This document shows positions 46,962-56,494 of a DNA stretch of 64,000 bases, one piece after another (within the stretch, counting starts at the first letter, position 1; the number at the start of each line of letters is the position of its first letter). The stretch is from contig OY992540.1 of NCBI GenBank assembly GCA_963921195.1, positions 128,836,671 through 128,900,670 of the forward strand, given 5' to 3'. The position numbers were made by a program, and so were the translations under genes. The stretch is from Pegoplata infirma (Eukaryota > Arthropoda > Insecta > Diptera > Anthomyiidae). The notes under the pieces are model-generated. The model ran no database searches and was not told where the DNA came from. It saw only the letters and a program-made list of their open reading frames with translations.

Positions 46962-48142
46962 CACTGAAAAAAATAGCTATACTGAAATTAAATAAACACT
47001 GTTATTAATTTAAGTAAACAATTTTTTTTGAATTTACTTCAACTTATCTTATTATAAGGTGGTTTTACTTAAAACAAAGAAAATAAACTTGAATATAGTA
47101 CATGCAAATACTTAAAAAAGCACAAGAGTTTTCCTTAATTTCTTTTTTTAAATTAAGTTAAATATTCTTTACATTTATGGCGAATTGATTGAATTTAAGA
47201 AAAAAATCGTTTATTAAAAAATTTTGTAGTACTTAAAAGAAAAAAATTTAAATTGTGTGCAAAAAAAATAAATAAGTACGTAACTTACTTAAAAATAGTA
47301 TAGACATTTTCAAGACCTTGAATCAATTAAGTACTAATCTTTAATTCCAAAACGCATTTTCTTTAATTTAATCAATTTTGTTTTTATTTAAGAAAAAAGT
47401 AATCTTTATTTTATTGATTTCATTGACTTTATTTGAATCCATATCTTCATCAGTTTAAGAAAGAATTTACTTAACTTAAGGAAAAAATACTTTATGTATT
47501 TTGGGGACCCCATCTGGGGGCCCCATCTGGAGACCCCATGAGACCCTAACTTTAAATCCAAATTTCGATTTTCGCGGAATTTTCAAATGCCTATAACTCT
47601 GCAAATACTGCAGATACGAAAAAAATTCCAAAGGAAATTTTGTAGTGCTTAACTTGTAGAATATGACTGCCGAAGACCCGAAAGCCCTCCGAGTTATAGT
47701 TTTCGAGTTATTTCATTTTCAAATTTCTCAAGACCCCATTCCCATATCTCGAAAACTAAGCAAGATAGAGCGATTCTGACCAAATTTTTGGATCAAAACC
47801 AATAGTGACCCTATAATAGTGTACACACATACTCATGGGCGGACCCCATATATTGGGGCCCGTAGGGTCCTCACATTGGGACTCCATAAGGTCCACAGAA
47901 TCCGTAAGTTTAAGGAAATTTTTACTTATTTAAAAAAATATTTTTCCTCTGGATAAAAACAATTAAACTTATATTAAGTACAATTTTACTTACTTTTAAG
48001 ATATATTTAAGTAAATGCATTACTATGTTTTAGGAAAAAATATACTTGGAAGAAGAATTAATATCTTTGGAGCCCTCGCATACCCTTCTTTTTTTAAATT
48101 AAGTTCAACATGCTTTAAAAATGGTAAATTTTTTTTTCAGTG
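46962..48142. mobile_element. CACTGAAAAAAAT-ended MITE inside foldback K
   Basis: Inverted ends CACTGAAAAAAAT and TTTTTTTTTCAGTG, flanked by TG on both sides (46960-46961 and 48143-48144). The mirror arm of K at 46165-46185 (GCCTGCACAGTAGGGCTATA) shows the site without the insertion. The interior has TTACTTAAA/TTTAAGTAA words and a relatively GC-rich block at 47490-47910. Confidence 0.65.
47490..47910. repeat. GGGACCCCAT-rich block
   Basis: Repeated GGGGACCCCAT/GGGGCCCCATC words at both ends and a roughly 300-bp interior (CCTATAACTCTGCAAATACT, CCCATATCTCGAAAACTAAG). Base composition differs from the surrounding MITE, so it is probably another insertion. Ends not resolved. No frame. Confidence 0.4.
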
Positions 48143-48596
48143 TGCACAGGCTTTCAAATCTGACATAAAGCGCAAAAGTATAATTTGCCTATGGTCTCCA
48201 ACATAGAAAAAAAATTTTTCTAATTATTGCGTTTGGTTGGGTTACGCTTGCGTTTTAAAATGATACTGTTAAAATTACTATTTTTGTAAAAAAGGTAAGG
48301 TAGTACCTTAGTTTTTTTTTGATATTTTTCAAAGAAAAACTAAAAAAATAAATATTTTACAAACTTAAGTTTTCTGTGTTATTTTTCATATATACCGGAA
48401 GATATATTTAATGGGTTAAAAAGTCTATAAGAAAGTATGAACTTTCCCTGAATTTTGAGCTAATCGCAATAATTAAAATTTTAGACGTGATGGAAAAATT
48501 TGGAGCACAGATTTGGAATCAGCGAGTCAAAATCGTTTAAAATTTTATATGAAACTTCAAACCGGGGCCAAAAACCTTCGATTTGTTGAGCGGTGT

Positions 48597-49710
48597 AATT
48601 TATAAAGCTTGAATTTAAATTTTTATTTTTAATGTTTAAACTCAGAAAAAATCGACTTGGAAATATTTTTAAGTAGTTTTCGGAATAATGTCTATAAATA
48701 ATTTCATTTTTCAGATCGACCTGGGTAGCAAATTTACTATTTATTCAATCTGGACGCTATCAAGCTTAAATTAAAGCTTTATAAATTATCTACATAACAT
48801 TTTTTTAAAATTTTAATCGTTTCGTAATAATAACGTTGAAACGTTTCTAATTAGTTATACTATAGAAACGTTTCTAATTAGTTGACAACCACTGTATCTA
48901 GTGATATTGTTTGGCAAATTTTTTTGTAGAACATTTCATCCCGCCCTTCCCCTCTTTCGGGATGTTCTTACGATTTGTTAGAATAGAGCCAAAAAATACC
49001 GTTATGAGGGGGAGTTAGAGTGTTAATATGTTTCACAACAGTATTTGCAACATCTCCTACATCTTAGATGTAAAGAAAACATAGTTTTATATACCGATAT
49101 GCTGCAAGAACAGGCCAAAGCTGCGAAAGTTTAAGCTCCTCTAAAATAAAATTCTGATGTGATCTTTTAAAATGCCGACACATGTTTTTTTTTGTCTCCT
49201 CTACCAGAATAAATCGTTGAAAGCCCATAATTTTTTTTTTTTTTTTGTTGTACTGTGTAATTTATTTGTATTATACATAAATAAATTAACTTTTTATAAA
49301 TCCTATTTATATAAAAATAAGTTTTTTCGTTTCAAGATTTTTTTATTTTCAATTGATGAAATCATTTTGATCCGTGTATTAATATTTTATTTTACTCTGC
49401 CGTAAATATTTCTAAATTTAAATCCATCATTTAGAAATAAATATTTTATCCCTTTAAAAATATTTTTTTTTCTAAACTGAATATTTTTAAAATCTTAAAT
49501 GTTATTGCTATGAATGGTTACTACTCAATTTGACACATGTGTTGTAAAATTAAGGGTGAAATTTATTTCTTTTGGAAAAAACTATAAAAATTATTATACA
49601 CATATTTTTCCGAAAAAATTTTCCAATTGAAAAAAAAGTAAAATTTTCTGAGACATTTTCAAATTCTGATAAATTTTTATTAAAAAATATAAATTGTTTT
49701 ATTCGACCTT
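48597..49710. other. Non-coding; fragment of palindrome arm
   Basis: 48620-48800 matches the arm of the 16889-17825 element (ATCGACTTGGAAATATTTTT, GACGCTATCAAGCTTAAATT). A 29-bp direct repeat with GAAACGTTTCTAATTAGTT lies at 48836-48892. The rest is AT-rich with no gene. Confidence 0.5.
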
Positions 49711-50755
49711 TAAAATATTATATTTTGAGTAGATTTATTCTAGCTCGAGGTAATTGTTTCCTTTACTAATAAAAATTATTATATTCTCAAAAAGTAATTT
49801 TAAAGAAAATTATTTTTCTGTTTAAAATTTATTTATGTTAGGTCATCTTTGGAAGGATTAGTCGATACGTGTTTCGAAATTTGTTAGATTTCATTGTCAA
49901 GAGTATGTAGTAAATAAAAAAAACATATACTACAAGTAGCAAAGGGAATTTAAATGGCAAATCGCTAATGTTCAAACAAAAATATTAATACATATTCAAC
50001 TTTACATTGAAAATTATAAGAAGAAAATCTTAATAAGATCACGACCGCCAAATAACCAACAAAAAACTATTACACTCAAAATAATAACTCTGTTAAATTA
50101 CAGAAAACCCTGCTAATTTAACAGAGTACACCATACTTTTCCAGCTAACAACATTTCTTGGTAATTTTACTAAAAAACTCTGTAAAATGATTTTGACAGA
50201 AAAAAACTGTTAATTTACAGAGTTTATAGTAAAATATTGGTTAAATATGAAAGCTTTTTTACAGAGAAAACTCTGTAATTTTACTTTAAAACTCTGTAAA
50301 ATGATTTGGACAAAAAAAAAACTGTTAATTTACAGAGTTTCTTGTAAAATATTGGTTAAATAAACCACCATTTAGCAAAGAAAACTATGTAAATTTACAT
50401 ACATATATTTGTAAAATGCAAAAAAAATTTACAGAAAAAACTCTCTTAATTTACAGAGTTTAGTTAAATACATGTTGTTTTGCAAAGTTTTTATAAGATT
50501 TCTGAAAAAAAAAAAAAATGATAACTTTTTTTTGCTACTTTTTCGACTTTTTCTCAAAAAAAAAATACACAGATAAAACTTTGATATTTGGTAACAAAAA
50601 CTACTCAAAACAGAAAACTTTTTTGGTTATAAAAAAATTCGATGTATTTTGCTTAGATCTGTATTTTAGCAGAAAACTCTGTTAATTATCTGTAAAATTA
50701 AGATTACAAAGTAAAAAGTAATATAACAGAGAAAACTTTGTTTTTTTGTCACAAC

Positions 50756-51868
50756 TTTTATGCAGTTAAAATCGCGTTTTATGCGCATAAAACATGCACC
50801 AAAAATAGAAAAATATGCGCTAAAAATTTAAAAAATATGCACTTAAAATTTTTTTTTAAACATTAATTAATAATAAAAAATAAAATTAACAAAACAAAAA
50901 ATAACATAAAAATCGTAAAAATTAAGTCTTATAAACGAAAATAAGGTACAATAAACACTAAAGTTCAAGTTCAAATAAAGTAAAACACAAAATTATAAAA
51001 GTAAAAAAAATAAAAAAAAAATATTTTTTTTTGAGTAAATTTGTAATACTATTGAGTAAAAAACTACTCAATTTTTCGCCAGTAAACGATTTAAAAGTAT
51101 TTAGTAAACTTTTAATAAAACTTATTAAATGTATACCAAAATTTTTAGTAAATTTTTAATTGACACAATTAAAATTACTCAAAATTTTTCTTTTTTTTTA
51201 ATAAAGTTTTTATTTGTGTCAAGTAAAAATTTACTTAAAATTTATCTATTTTTTTTTTTTAAATAGGATTAAAAAAGTTTCACATTTTTTTTTACAAAAA
51301 AAAATATTTTTTTAATCTTTTACCAAAAACATTTAAAACATTGGAAAATTTCAAAAAGATGATTTCAAACTTTAATTTACATAAACAAAAAACTATAAAC
51401 TAAATGAGAATGAAAAAAACTAAGAGAAAAAAAAATAAAATTATAAAATTATAAATTATTCACTCAAATTTTTTTAAAAACTTTTAAGTAAATTTTTAAT
51501 TGTGTCAGTTAAAAAAATACGCATTTTTTTTTTTTGAAATTTAAACAAGACTTGTGATTACTCAATATTTTTTCCCCATATTTTTTTCTGTGTACTTTAA
51601 CGCATACATTATAAAATAAAAAATATATACAGCAATGTAAAAATATCATAAAATAAAAAAAAAACACTTTTTTTCAAAATATGCGACAAAAATATGTAAT
51701 ATCAGCAATATATGCAAAAATATGCATTAAAAGCTAAATATGCAAAAATATGTGCTAACAAATTAATGCCATTTTACTGCAAATTTCTTGATTCGCAAAG
51801 ATATTTAGTTGTTGTTGCTCTCAGACTGACGACAACAAATATGCATTTGCATAAAAATCCGAACCCTA
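50756..51868. mobile_element. hAT-like insertion in family B copy 2
   Basis: GTCACAAC is directly repeated at 50748-50755 and 51869-51876. In family B copy 1 the same site is present once (complement of about 45293-45300). The right end read inwards is CTAGGGTTCGGATTTTTATG. The left begins TTTTATGCAG, as if the outermost bases were lost. The interior is rich in ATATGCAAAA words and contains family C sequence at 51005-51595. No coding. Confidence 0.65.
51005..51595. mobile_element. Family C MITE, copy 2
   Basis: TGAGTAAATTTGTAATACTA to CCATATTTTTTTCTGTGTA. Collinear with 37289-37826. The left end is degraded. Nested inside the hAT-like insertion. Confidence 0.55.
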
Positions 51869-52689
51869 GTCACAACAATTTACAAAGTATTATTTATTTT
51901 GACAGAAAACTCTGTCAAATATCTGTTGAATTGAGATTACAGTCCTTTTACAGAGTATTTTACAGAGTTATTATTTTGAGTGTAAAAACCGTTTTTAGTG
52001 ATTTGTCATTTAAATTTCCTTTGCTACTTGTAGTACAGTAAAACCCGGCTATAACGAACTCAGAGGGACCAGTAAAAATTGCTCGTTATAAGCGAAGTTC
52101 GTTATAAGCGGGGTATATTTTATATCAACCCGAGTAAAAATGTTTAGATATATTTTAATATATCACATCTTATCCGAGACTTAAAAGATCAGTAGTGATC
52201 CGAGTAAGATCAGTACTGATCCGAAATTTGAAAGATCAGTACTGATCCGAAAAATGGATCGCTAAGATTATATCAGTTTTAATCGGACGGATACAATTTC
52301 ATCCGGAAAATGGGTTTATCTAATTATATAAACCCATTTTTCGGATGACTTGTATCCGTCTGATTAAAACTGAATCTTAGCCATCCATTTTTCGGATCAG
52401 TACTGATTAGGGATGCCAAACGGGATTGATATTTACAAATCCCGGGATTCGGGATTTCGAAACCGTAATCCCGGGATCCCGGGATTTTTCGGGATTTTTC
52501 GGGATCCCGGGATTTTTCGGGATTTCGGGATTATTCGGGATTTTGGGATTTATTAAAATATCAAAAAAAATATAATTAAATGTTCAATAAATTCATAATC
52601 ATTGAATAATTATCGATTTAACATATTTAGCACAGAAAACTCGAAAATTAAGGAACAACTTAACTGGCACTGCTAAAAGTTTTTTTATA

Positions 52690-53035
52690 TCCTACAACCA
52701 AAGTATGGTTGTAGGAAGACACGATGCAGTCCAAACCAAAAGAGCTAGACCCCTGCAGTTTGACATGAATATTTCTTATGGTCATAAGTTTATTAAATGC
52801 AATATCGGCCAATGGGAAAAAATGTTCCCCTTTTGGATTTAAATCAACCTCTGAAAACGTAAAAATGTTTTAAGAAGTTTTAAGTTACAGGATATTAGAA
52901 AATGATATTTTGAAGGCGCGGATTTAAAATATTTATTTAAATAAAAATATAAAATTATATTAATAAATGTGTAAGCATTTCCTTCGCCGACACCGCCGAA
53001 AAAACGCCCTGTTCAATTTGTTTTGCTGTTTCTAA
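52690..53035 (-). repeat. mini-me-like fragment (left of Jockey LINE)
   Basis: ACACGATGCAGTCCAAACCA, AAAAGAGCTAGACCCC and AAAATGTTCCCCTTTTGG match, in inverse orientation, the block at 14560-14690. A counterpart in the other orientation lies right of the LINE (54800-54990: CACCCACAAAAGGTGCGGG, TTGTTTAAGGGAG). Together they form an inverted pair around the LINE. Confidence 0.55.
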
Positions 53036-53041
53036 CAAAAG

Positions 53042-54608
53042 TTTTTTTTTTTTAATGTACTTTATTAATGCAATCTATCTATTTATTATTGATATTAAAC
53101 ATTATTTATGGCATTCATTTAAATGTATTTTGGCGATGATCCAGTGATCTTCCCAAGCCGTAGTATGTTTTCCATTAGGTGTATAAGTAAAACATTAGTG
53201 GAACACGTTTACCCAGTTTAACTGAGTAAATCTTGAGGGGCTCTTCTTCGAAGTCTTATGAAGGTTTCAGAGTTTCTCATTAGATTAGAGGCCAATGAGT
53301 TGGGGTGGAGTTCGAGTCTAGTTTTATATGCTGCTAGATGTGTTTGTATTTCATCTTTAATTGACGGGATATTGAGATCATGGTGTAGTTGATTATTGGT
53401 CATGTACCGAGGAGCATTTGCGATTTTTCGAATTGTTTTTGACTGGAATCGTTGTAGGGTATCAATGTTGGAGTTGGCTGCAGCACCCCACAGCTGAATA
53501 CCATATGTCCAAATTGGTTTGAGGATGCATTTGTATATCAGCAGTTTATTTTCAAGTGACAGTCGGGAATTTTGATTTATGAGAAAATTAATTTTTTTGA
53601 CCTGCATGTCTAATGCTTTTCGTTTTGTGTTTATGTGTTTCTTCCAGGTGAGTCGTTTATCCAAAAACATACCTAAGTATTTTGCATTATCTGATTGAGG
53701 TATTTCTACTTCATTTAATTTTACCGGGGGACAAGTTTCCTGATTTAGAGTGAAAGTAACAGATTTTGATTCGTTTGCCTTGATTCGCCATTTGGTAAGC
53801 CATGTAGAGATGTTATTAATACATTTTTGTAGTATGACGCTGGCTTGAGTTGGATCCTTGTGTACAGATAATGCTGCTGTATCGTCTGCAAAGGTGCCTA
53901 TTAAGACACCCTCAGTGGAGGGAAGATCATTGGTGAACAACAAGTATAGCGTAGGACCCATAACACTACCTTGTGGTACTCCTGCCATTATAACGTTAAG
54001 GGCACTCATTTCGTCGTCTTCCTTGACATAAAAATAACGGTTATTTAGATAAGATCGGATAAACAAATAGTAGTTTGTGGGGAGCAGTTGTTTAATTTTG
54101 TAGAGCAAACCTTTATGCCACACTTTATCAAAAGCTTGGGATATGTCAAGGAATGCGGCAGTACAGTATTGTTTGTTTTCAAAAGATTGGTGAATAGTTT
54201 CTACTAAACGATGGACTTGTTCTATTGTTCCATGATGTTTTCGGAACCCGAACTGGTGGTTTGGAATAAGCGATTTGGATTCAATTATGGGCATTAATCT
54301 ACTAGGAAACAGTGTCTCAAGGACTTTTGAGATAATAGGTAGAAAGCTAATGGGGCGATAAGATGTTACTTGTTCAGCTGGTTTTCCTGGTTTTTGTATC
54401 ATTGAAATCTGTGCAACTTTCCATTGTGGAGGTATAAAACAACGTGTTAAACAAGCGTTAAAAATGTATGTTAACAGAGCTACTCCTTCTTTTGGCAATT
54501 CTTTTAATGTTTTAGATGTTATTAAATCATAGCCTGGAGCTTTATTCAATTTTAGTTTTTTTATTACATTAGATACTTCTGAAAGTTGGATCTGAGAAAT
54601 ATATATTT
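53042..54608 (-). mobile_element. 5'-truncated Jockey-clade LINE with poly-A
   Basis: Minus strand. The element begins within the reverse transcriptase region near 54600. It runs through ORF2 to a 3' UTR with an AATAAA signal (complement near 53060) and ends in a poly-A tail (T-run 53042-53053). The 5' truncation is typical. The target duplication was not found. It lies inside the 52408-55391 hAT. Confidence 0.85.
53218..54594 (-). CDS. Jockey-clade reverse transcriptase, partial ORF2
   Basis: An open frame of about 458 codons, N-terminally truncated, ending RRRAPQDLLS-stop. There is no genuine start codon; the frame runs from IQLSEVSNVIKKLKLNKAPG onward. Reverse transcriptase blocks in order: NKAPGYD, SYRPISFLPIISKVLE, HQFGFRKHHGT, AAFLDISQAFDKVWH (catalytic D), GVPQGSVMGPTLYLLF, and GTFADDTA (FADD in place of YADD, usual in the Jockey clade). 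These are followed by SKSVTF and AKYLGMFLDKRLTWKKHI. The endonuclease domain is missing. No RNase H follows, consistent with Jockey. There are no stops or frameshifts across the retained part, so the insertion is probably fairly young. It is not functional without its N-terminus. Confidence 0.92.
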   Translation of the reverse strand, partial: QIQLSEVSNVIKKLKLNKAPGYDLITSKTLKELPKEGVALLTYIFNACLTRCFIPPQWKVAQISMIQKPGKPAEQVTSYRPISFLPIISKVLETLFPSRLMPIIESKSLIPNHQFGFRKHHGTIEQVHRLVETIHQSFENKQYCTAAFLDISQAFDKVWHKGLLYKIKQLLPTNYYLFIRSYLNNRYFYVKEDDEMSALNVIMAGVPQGSVMGPTLYLLFTNDLPSTEGVLIGTFADDTAALSVHKDPTQASVILQKCINNISTWLTKWRIKANESKSVTFTLNQETCPPVKLNEVEIPQSDNAKYLGMFLDKRLTWKKHINTKRKALDMQVKKINFLINQNSRLSLENKLLIYKCILKPIWTYGIQLWGAAANSNIDTLQRFQSKTIRKIANAPRYMTNNQLHHDLNIPSIKDEIQTHLAAYKTRLELHPNSLASNLMRNSETFIRLRRRAPQDLLS

Positions 54609-54609
54609 C

Positions 54610-55010
54610 GTAAGATATTCGTATGATATATAAATTTTTGATAAGATCTTCGGTATTTGTTAGATTTATACAAAATTTGTATACATTGCCCTACTGGCGA
54701 TTCGAATTTCAAAAGTTGCGTCCCCTCTCCCGATAAATGTTTAAAAATGCATTTATTTTGCTTAAGTAACTGAGTTTTATCATTATTTATATTATTTTTT
54801 ATAACCACACCCACAAAAGGTGCGGGACGAGAAAATGCAATTTCATGAAAATGTCCCTATTGCTTAACAAAAATACAAACTGGTAAAAAAGTTGGGGTTT
54901 TCAGAGGTTGTATTAGTTGTTTAAGGGAGAAAAAACTGTTCCGATTTTGCACATTAAGAACTAAGACTGCTTAATTGAAACTTTACAGATGAAATACTAA
55001 ATGCTTCGTT
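54610..55010 (+). repeat. mini-me-like fragment (right of Jockey LINE)
   Basis: CCTACTGGCGATTCGAATTT, TCCCGATAAATG, CACCCACAAAAGGTGCGGG, then GGTTGTATTAGTTGTTTAAG. Same order as 7807-8040 and 14440-14600. Opposite orientation to 52690-53035. Confidence 0.5.
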
Positions 55011-55399
55011 ATAGAATAACTCTCGTCAAAATTTAAAAAAATTTACATAAAAACTGTATATTGAGTAATCCACTCTAAAAATGCGATTTGCCTTCCAAAG
55101 AGTAAGAGAATTTAAGCCCAACATGGCTGCCTCATTTGAAAGGTATTTCAAAGACCTTTCAAACGATATCAATTTTGTTTAAATCGTGAAACAAGTACTG
55201 AAGAAAAAGTCAATTTTATTTACAAATTTTGCAAACAAATCCCGAAATCCCGGGATTTTTCGGGATTTGTCAATCCCGGAAAATCCCGAAAAATCCCGGG
55301 ATTGAAAAAAATAAATCCCGGGATTCGGGATTTGTCAATCCCGAAAAATCCCGAGATTTCGGGATTCGGGATTTCCCGTTTGGCATCCATAGTACTGAT

Positions 55400-55945
55400 C
55401 CTTCACAATTTTACTTGGGAACCTAGTTTTATTTTCCAAAAAAATATATCCAACTCTATTTTTTTATGTTTTTTTGTATTTAAACTACTAATTGAGATGA
55501 AAACATTCAGCCTTACCACAAAAAAATAAAATAAATTTAAAATGAGCTTTTAATTTTATTTCCATACAAATTGTTTTTGTTTTTAAAATCGACTTTCAAA
55601 AAATGCATTGAAAATTTGAAATTTAAAATAAAACTTTTGTTAAAATAGACTTTTTGTTTTCTTGTGGTAAGGGCCATTAAAAATATAAATAAATTTTACC
55701 AAAATTATAATACAATCCAAAATTGTCCAACTTTTTGTCGGATTGATAAACATAATTGTCGCACCTTAAAAAATATTTATCGGAGTTCGTTAAAAAAAAG
55801 AAATTGAATTCATAAGACCATAATAAGCAGCTCGTATTAACAGAGGATTCGTTATAACCGACTTTGTTATAATAGAAATATTTTGTGTGAAAATGGATTC
55901 CAAATTTTCGGGATAGAACTAGTTATTTATAACCGAGTTTGATCG
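55400..55945. other. Right part of the pogo-like element
   Basis: AT-rich DNA ending in AGCAGCTCGTATTAACAGAG and TTCGTTATAACCGAC blocks, which resemble the left subterminal CGTTATAAGCGAAGTTCG. No gene. Confidence 0.5.
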
Positions 55946-56154
55946 TATAGGGTTTTTATATTTTCTAAATAGTCTTGATAATGAAATCTGTCAAATTCCG
56001 GAACACGTGTTCACTAAGTCTTGCAAAAATGACCAACATTAAATAAATTTAAAACAGAAAAAAAAAATTGTTGGAAATTATTCTAGAGAATATCATAGTT
56101 TTATTTAGTAAAGGAAATAATGACCCCGAGCTAGACTAAACCTGCTCAAAATAT

Positions 56155-56486
56155 TCTGAGACATTTTTCATATAGAAAAGCATAAGGATCTGAGAAATTT
56201 TTCATATAGAAAAATTTTCTGATTCTGATAAAATGTTTGTATAGAAAAATATTCATATTCTGAAAAATTATTTTACTTAAAGTCTAATTATACAATTGTC
56301 ACCTTATTGTGTGTGTACCGAGTAAAAAAAGATTTAATATTTACATGTCAATATATTATGATATCCTAATATGCAAAGTTTATTTACGCACATGTTTTTA
56401 CAGCAAAAATTAAATTAGTTATGAAAGAAAATGTAAGAACGAAAATGTGAAAATACGAAAATATAAAAATACATTCATCATAACCC
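56155..56486. other. Non-coding spacer
   Basis: A few degenerate TCTGAGAAATTTTTCATATAGAAAA words resembling family G interior, and A-rich sequence. No gene. Confidence 0.4.
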
Positions 56487-56494
56487 AAAAATAC

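Larger units (their letters stand above)
45990..48596. mobile_element. Foldback element K (ACACCGCTCAACA ends), interrupted
   Basis: Left end ACACCGCTCAACA, right end TGTTGAGCGGTGT. Arms (to about 46450 and from about 48145) mirror each other: TCCGGTTTGAA, GATTCCAAATCTG, AATTTTTCCATCACGTC and TGAAAGCCTGCACAG. The right arm begins after an insertion at 46962-48142. No clear target duplication. No coding. Confidence 0.65.
50073..51982. mobile_element. Family B MITE, copy 2, with a hAT inside
   Basis: Ends CACTCAAAATAATAACTCTG and CAGAGTTATTATTTTGAGTG, TA on both sides (50071-50072 and 51983-51984). Reverse orientation relative to copy 1. Interrupted at 50756-51868. Confidence 0.8.
52408..55391. 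mobile_element. hAT-like element with perfect 8-bp TSD, interrupted
   Basis: Ends TAGGGATGCCAAACGGGATT and AATCCCG-type ... CCCGTTTGGCATCCATA. GTACTGAT is directly repeated at 52400-52407 and 55392-55399 and fits nTnnnnAn fully. Subterminal CCCGGGATTCGGGATTT words repeat many times on both sides (52415-52550 and 55240-55375). The centre holds mini-me-like sequence and a Jockey LINE. Confidence 0.8.
52036..55945. mobile_element. pogo/Tigger-like element, interrupted
   Basis: The left end CAGTAAAACCCGGCTATAAC followed by GAACTCAGAGGGACCAG and GCTCGTTATAAGCGAAG is typical in style of pogo/Tigger non-autonomous elements. The right end TTATAACCGAGTTTGATCG is a degenerate inverted version. TA lies at 52034-52035 and 55946-55947. 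Intact related sites show a single TA. A near-perfect inverted pair at 52212-52407 (GATCAGTACTGATCCG, TTTTAATCGGACGGATACAA and mirror) lies inside. No transposase is visible; the centre is filled by later insertions. Confidence 0.7.
49711..56154. mobile_element. Family E foldback hosting two large insertions
   Basis: E sequence occupies 49711-50072, 51983-52035 and 55946-56154. The left arm (TTTATTCTAGCTCGAGGTAA) mirrors the right arm (CCCCGAGCTAGACTAAACC). It is split by family B (50073-51982) and by a pogo-like element (52036-55945). Removing the latter restores ACTTGTAGTATAGGGTTTTT, the form seen uninterrupted in the x copies (complement of 41871-41890) and near 63345. Confidence 0.75.

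Noticed and set aside
48015..48206. 63-codon frame as a host exon
   Set aside because: It straddles the boundary of the CACTGAAAAAAAT-ended MITE at 48142, so it cannot be an ancestral gene.
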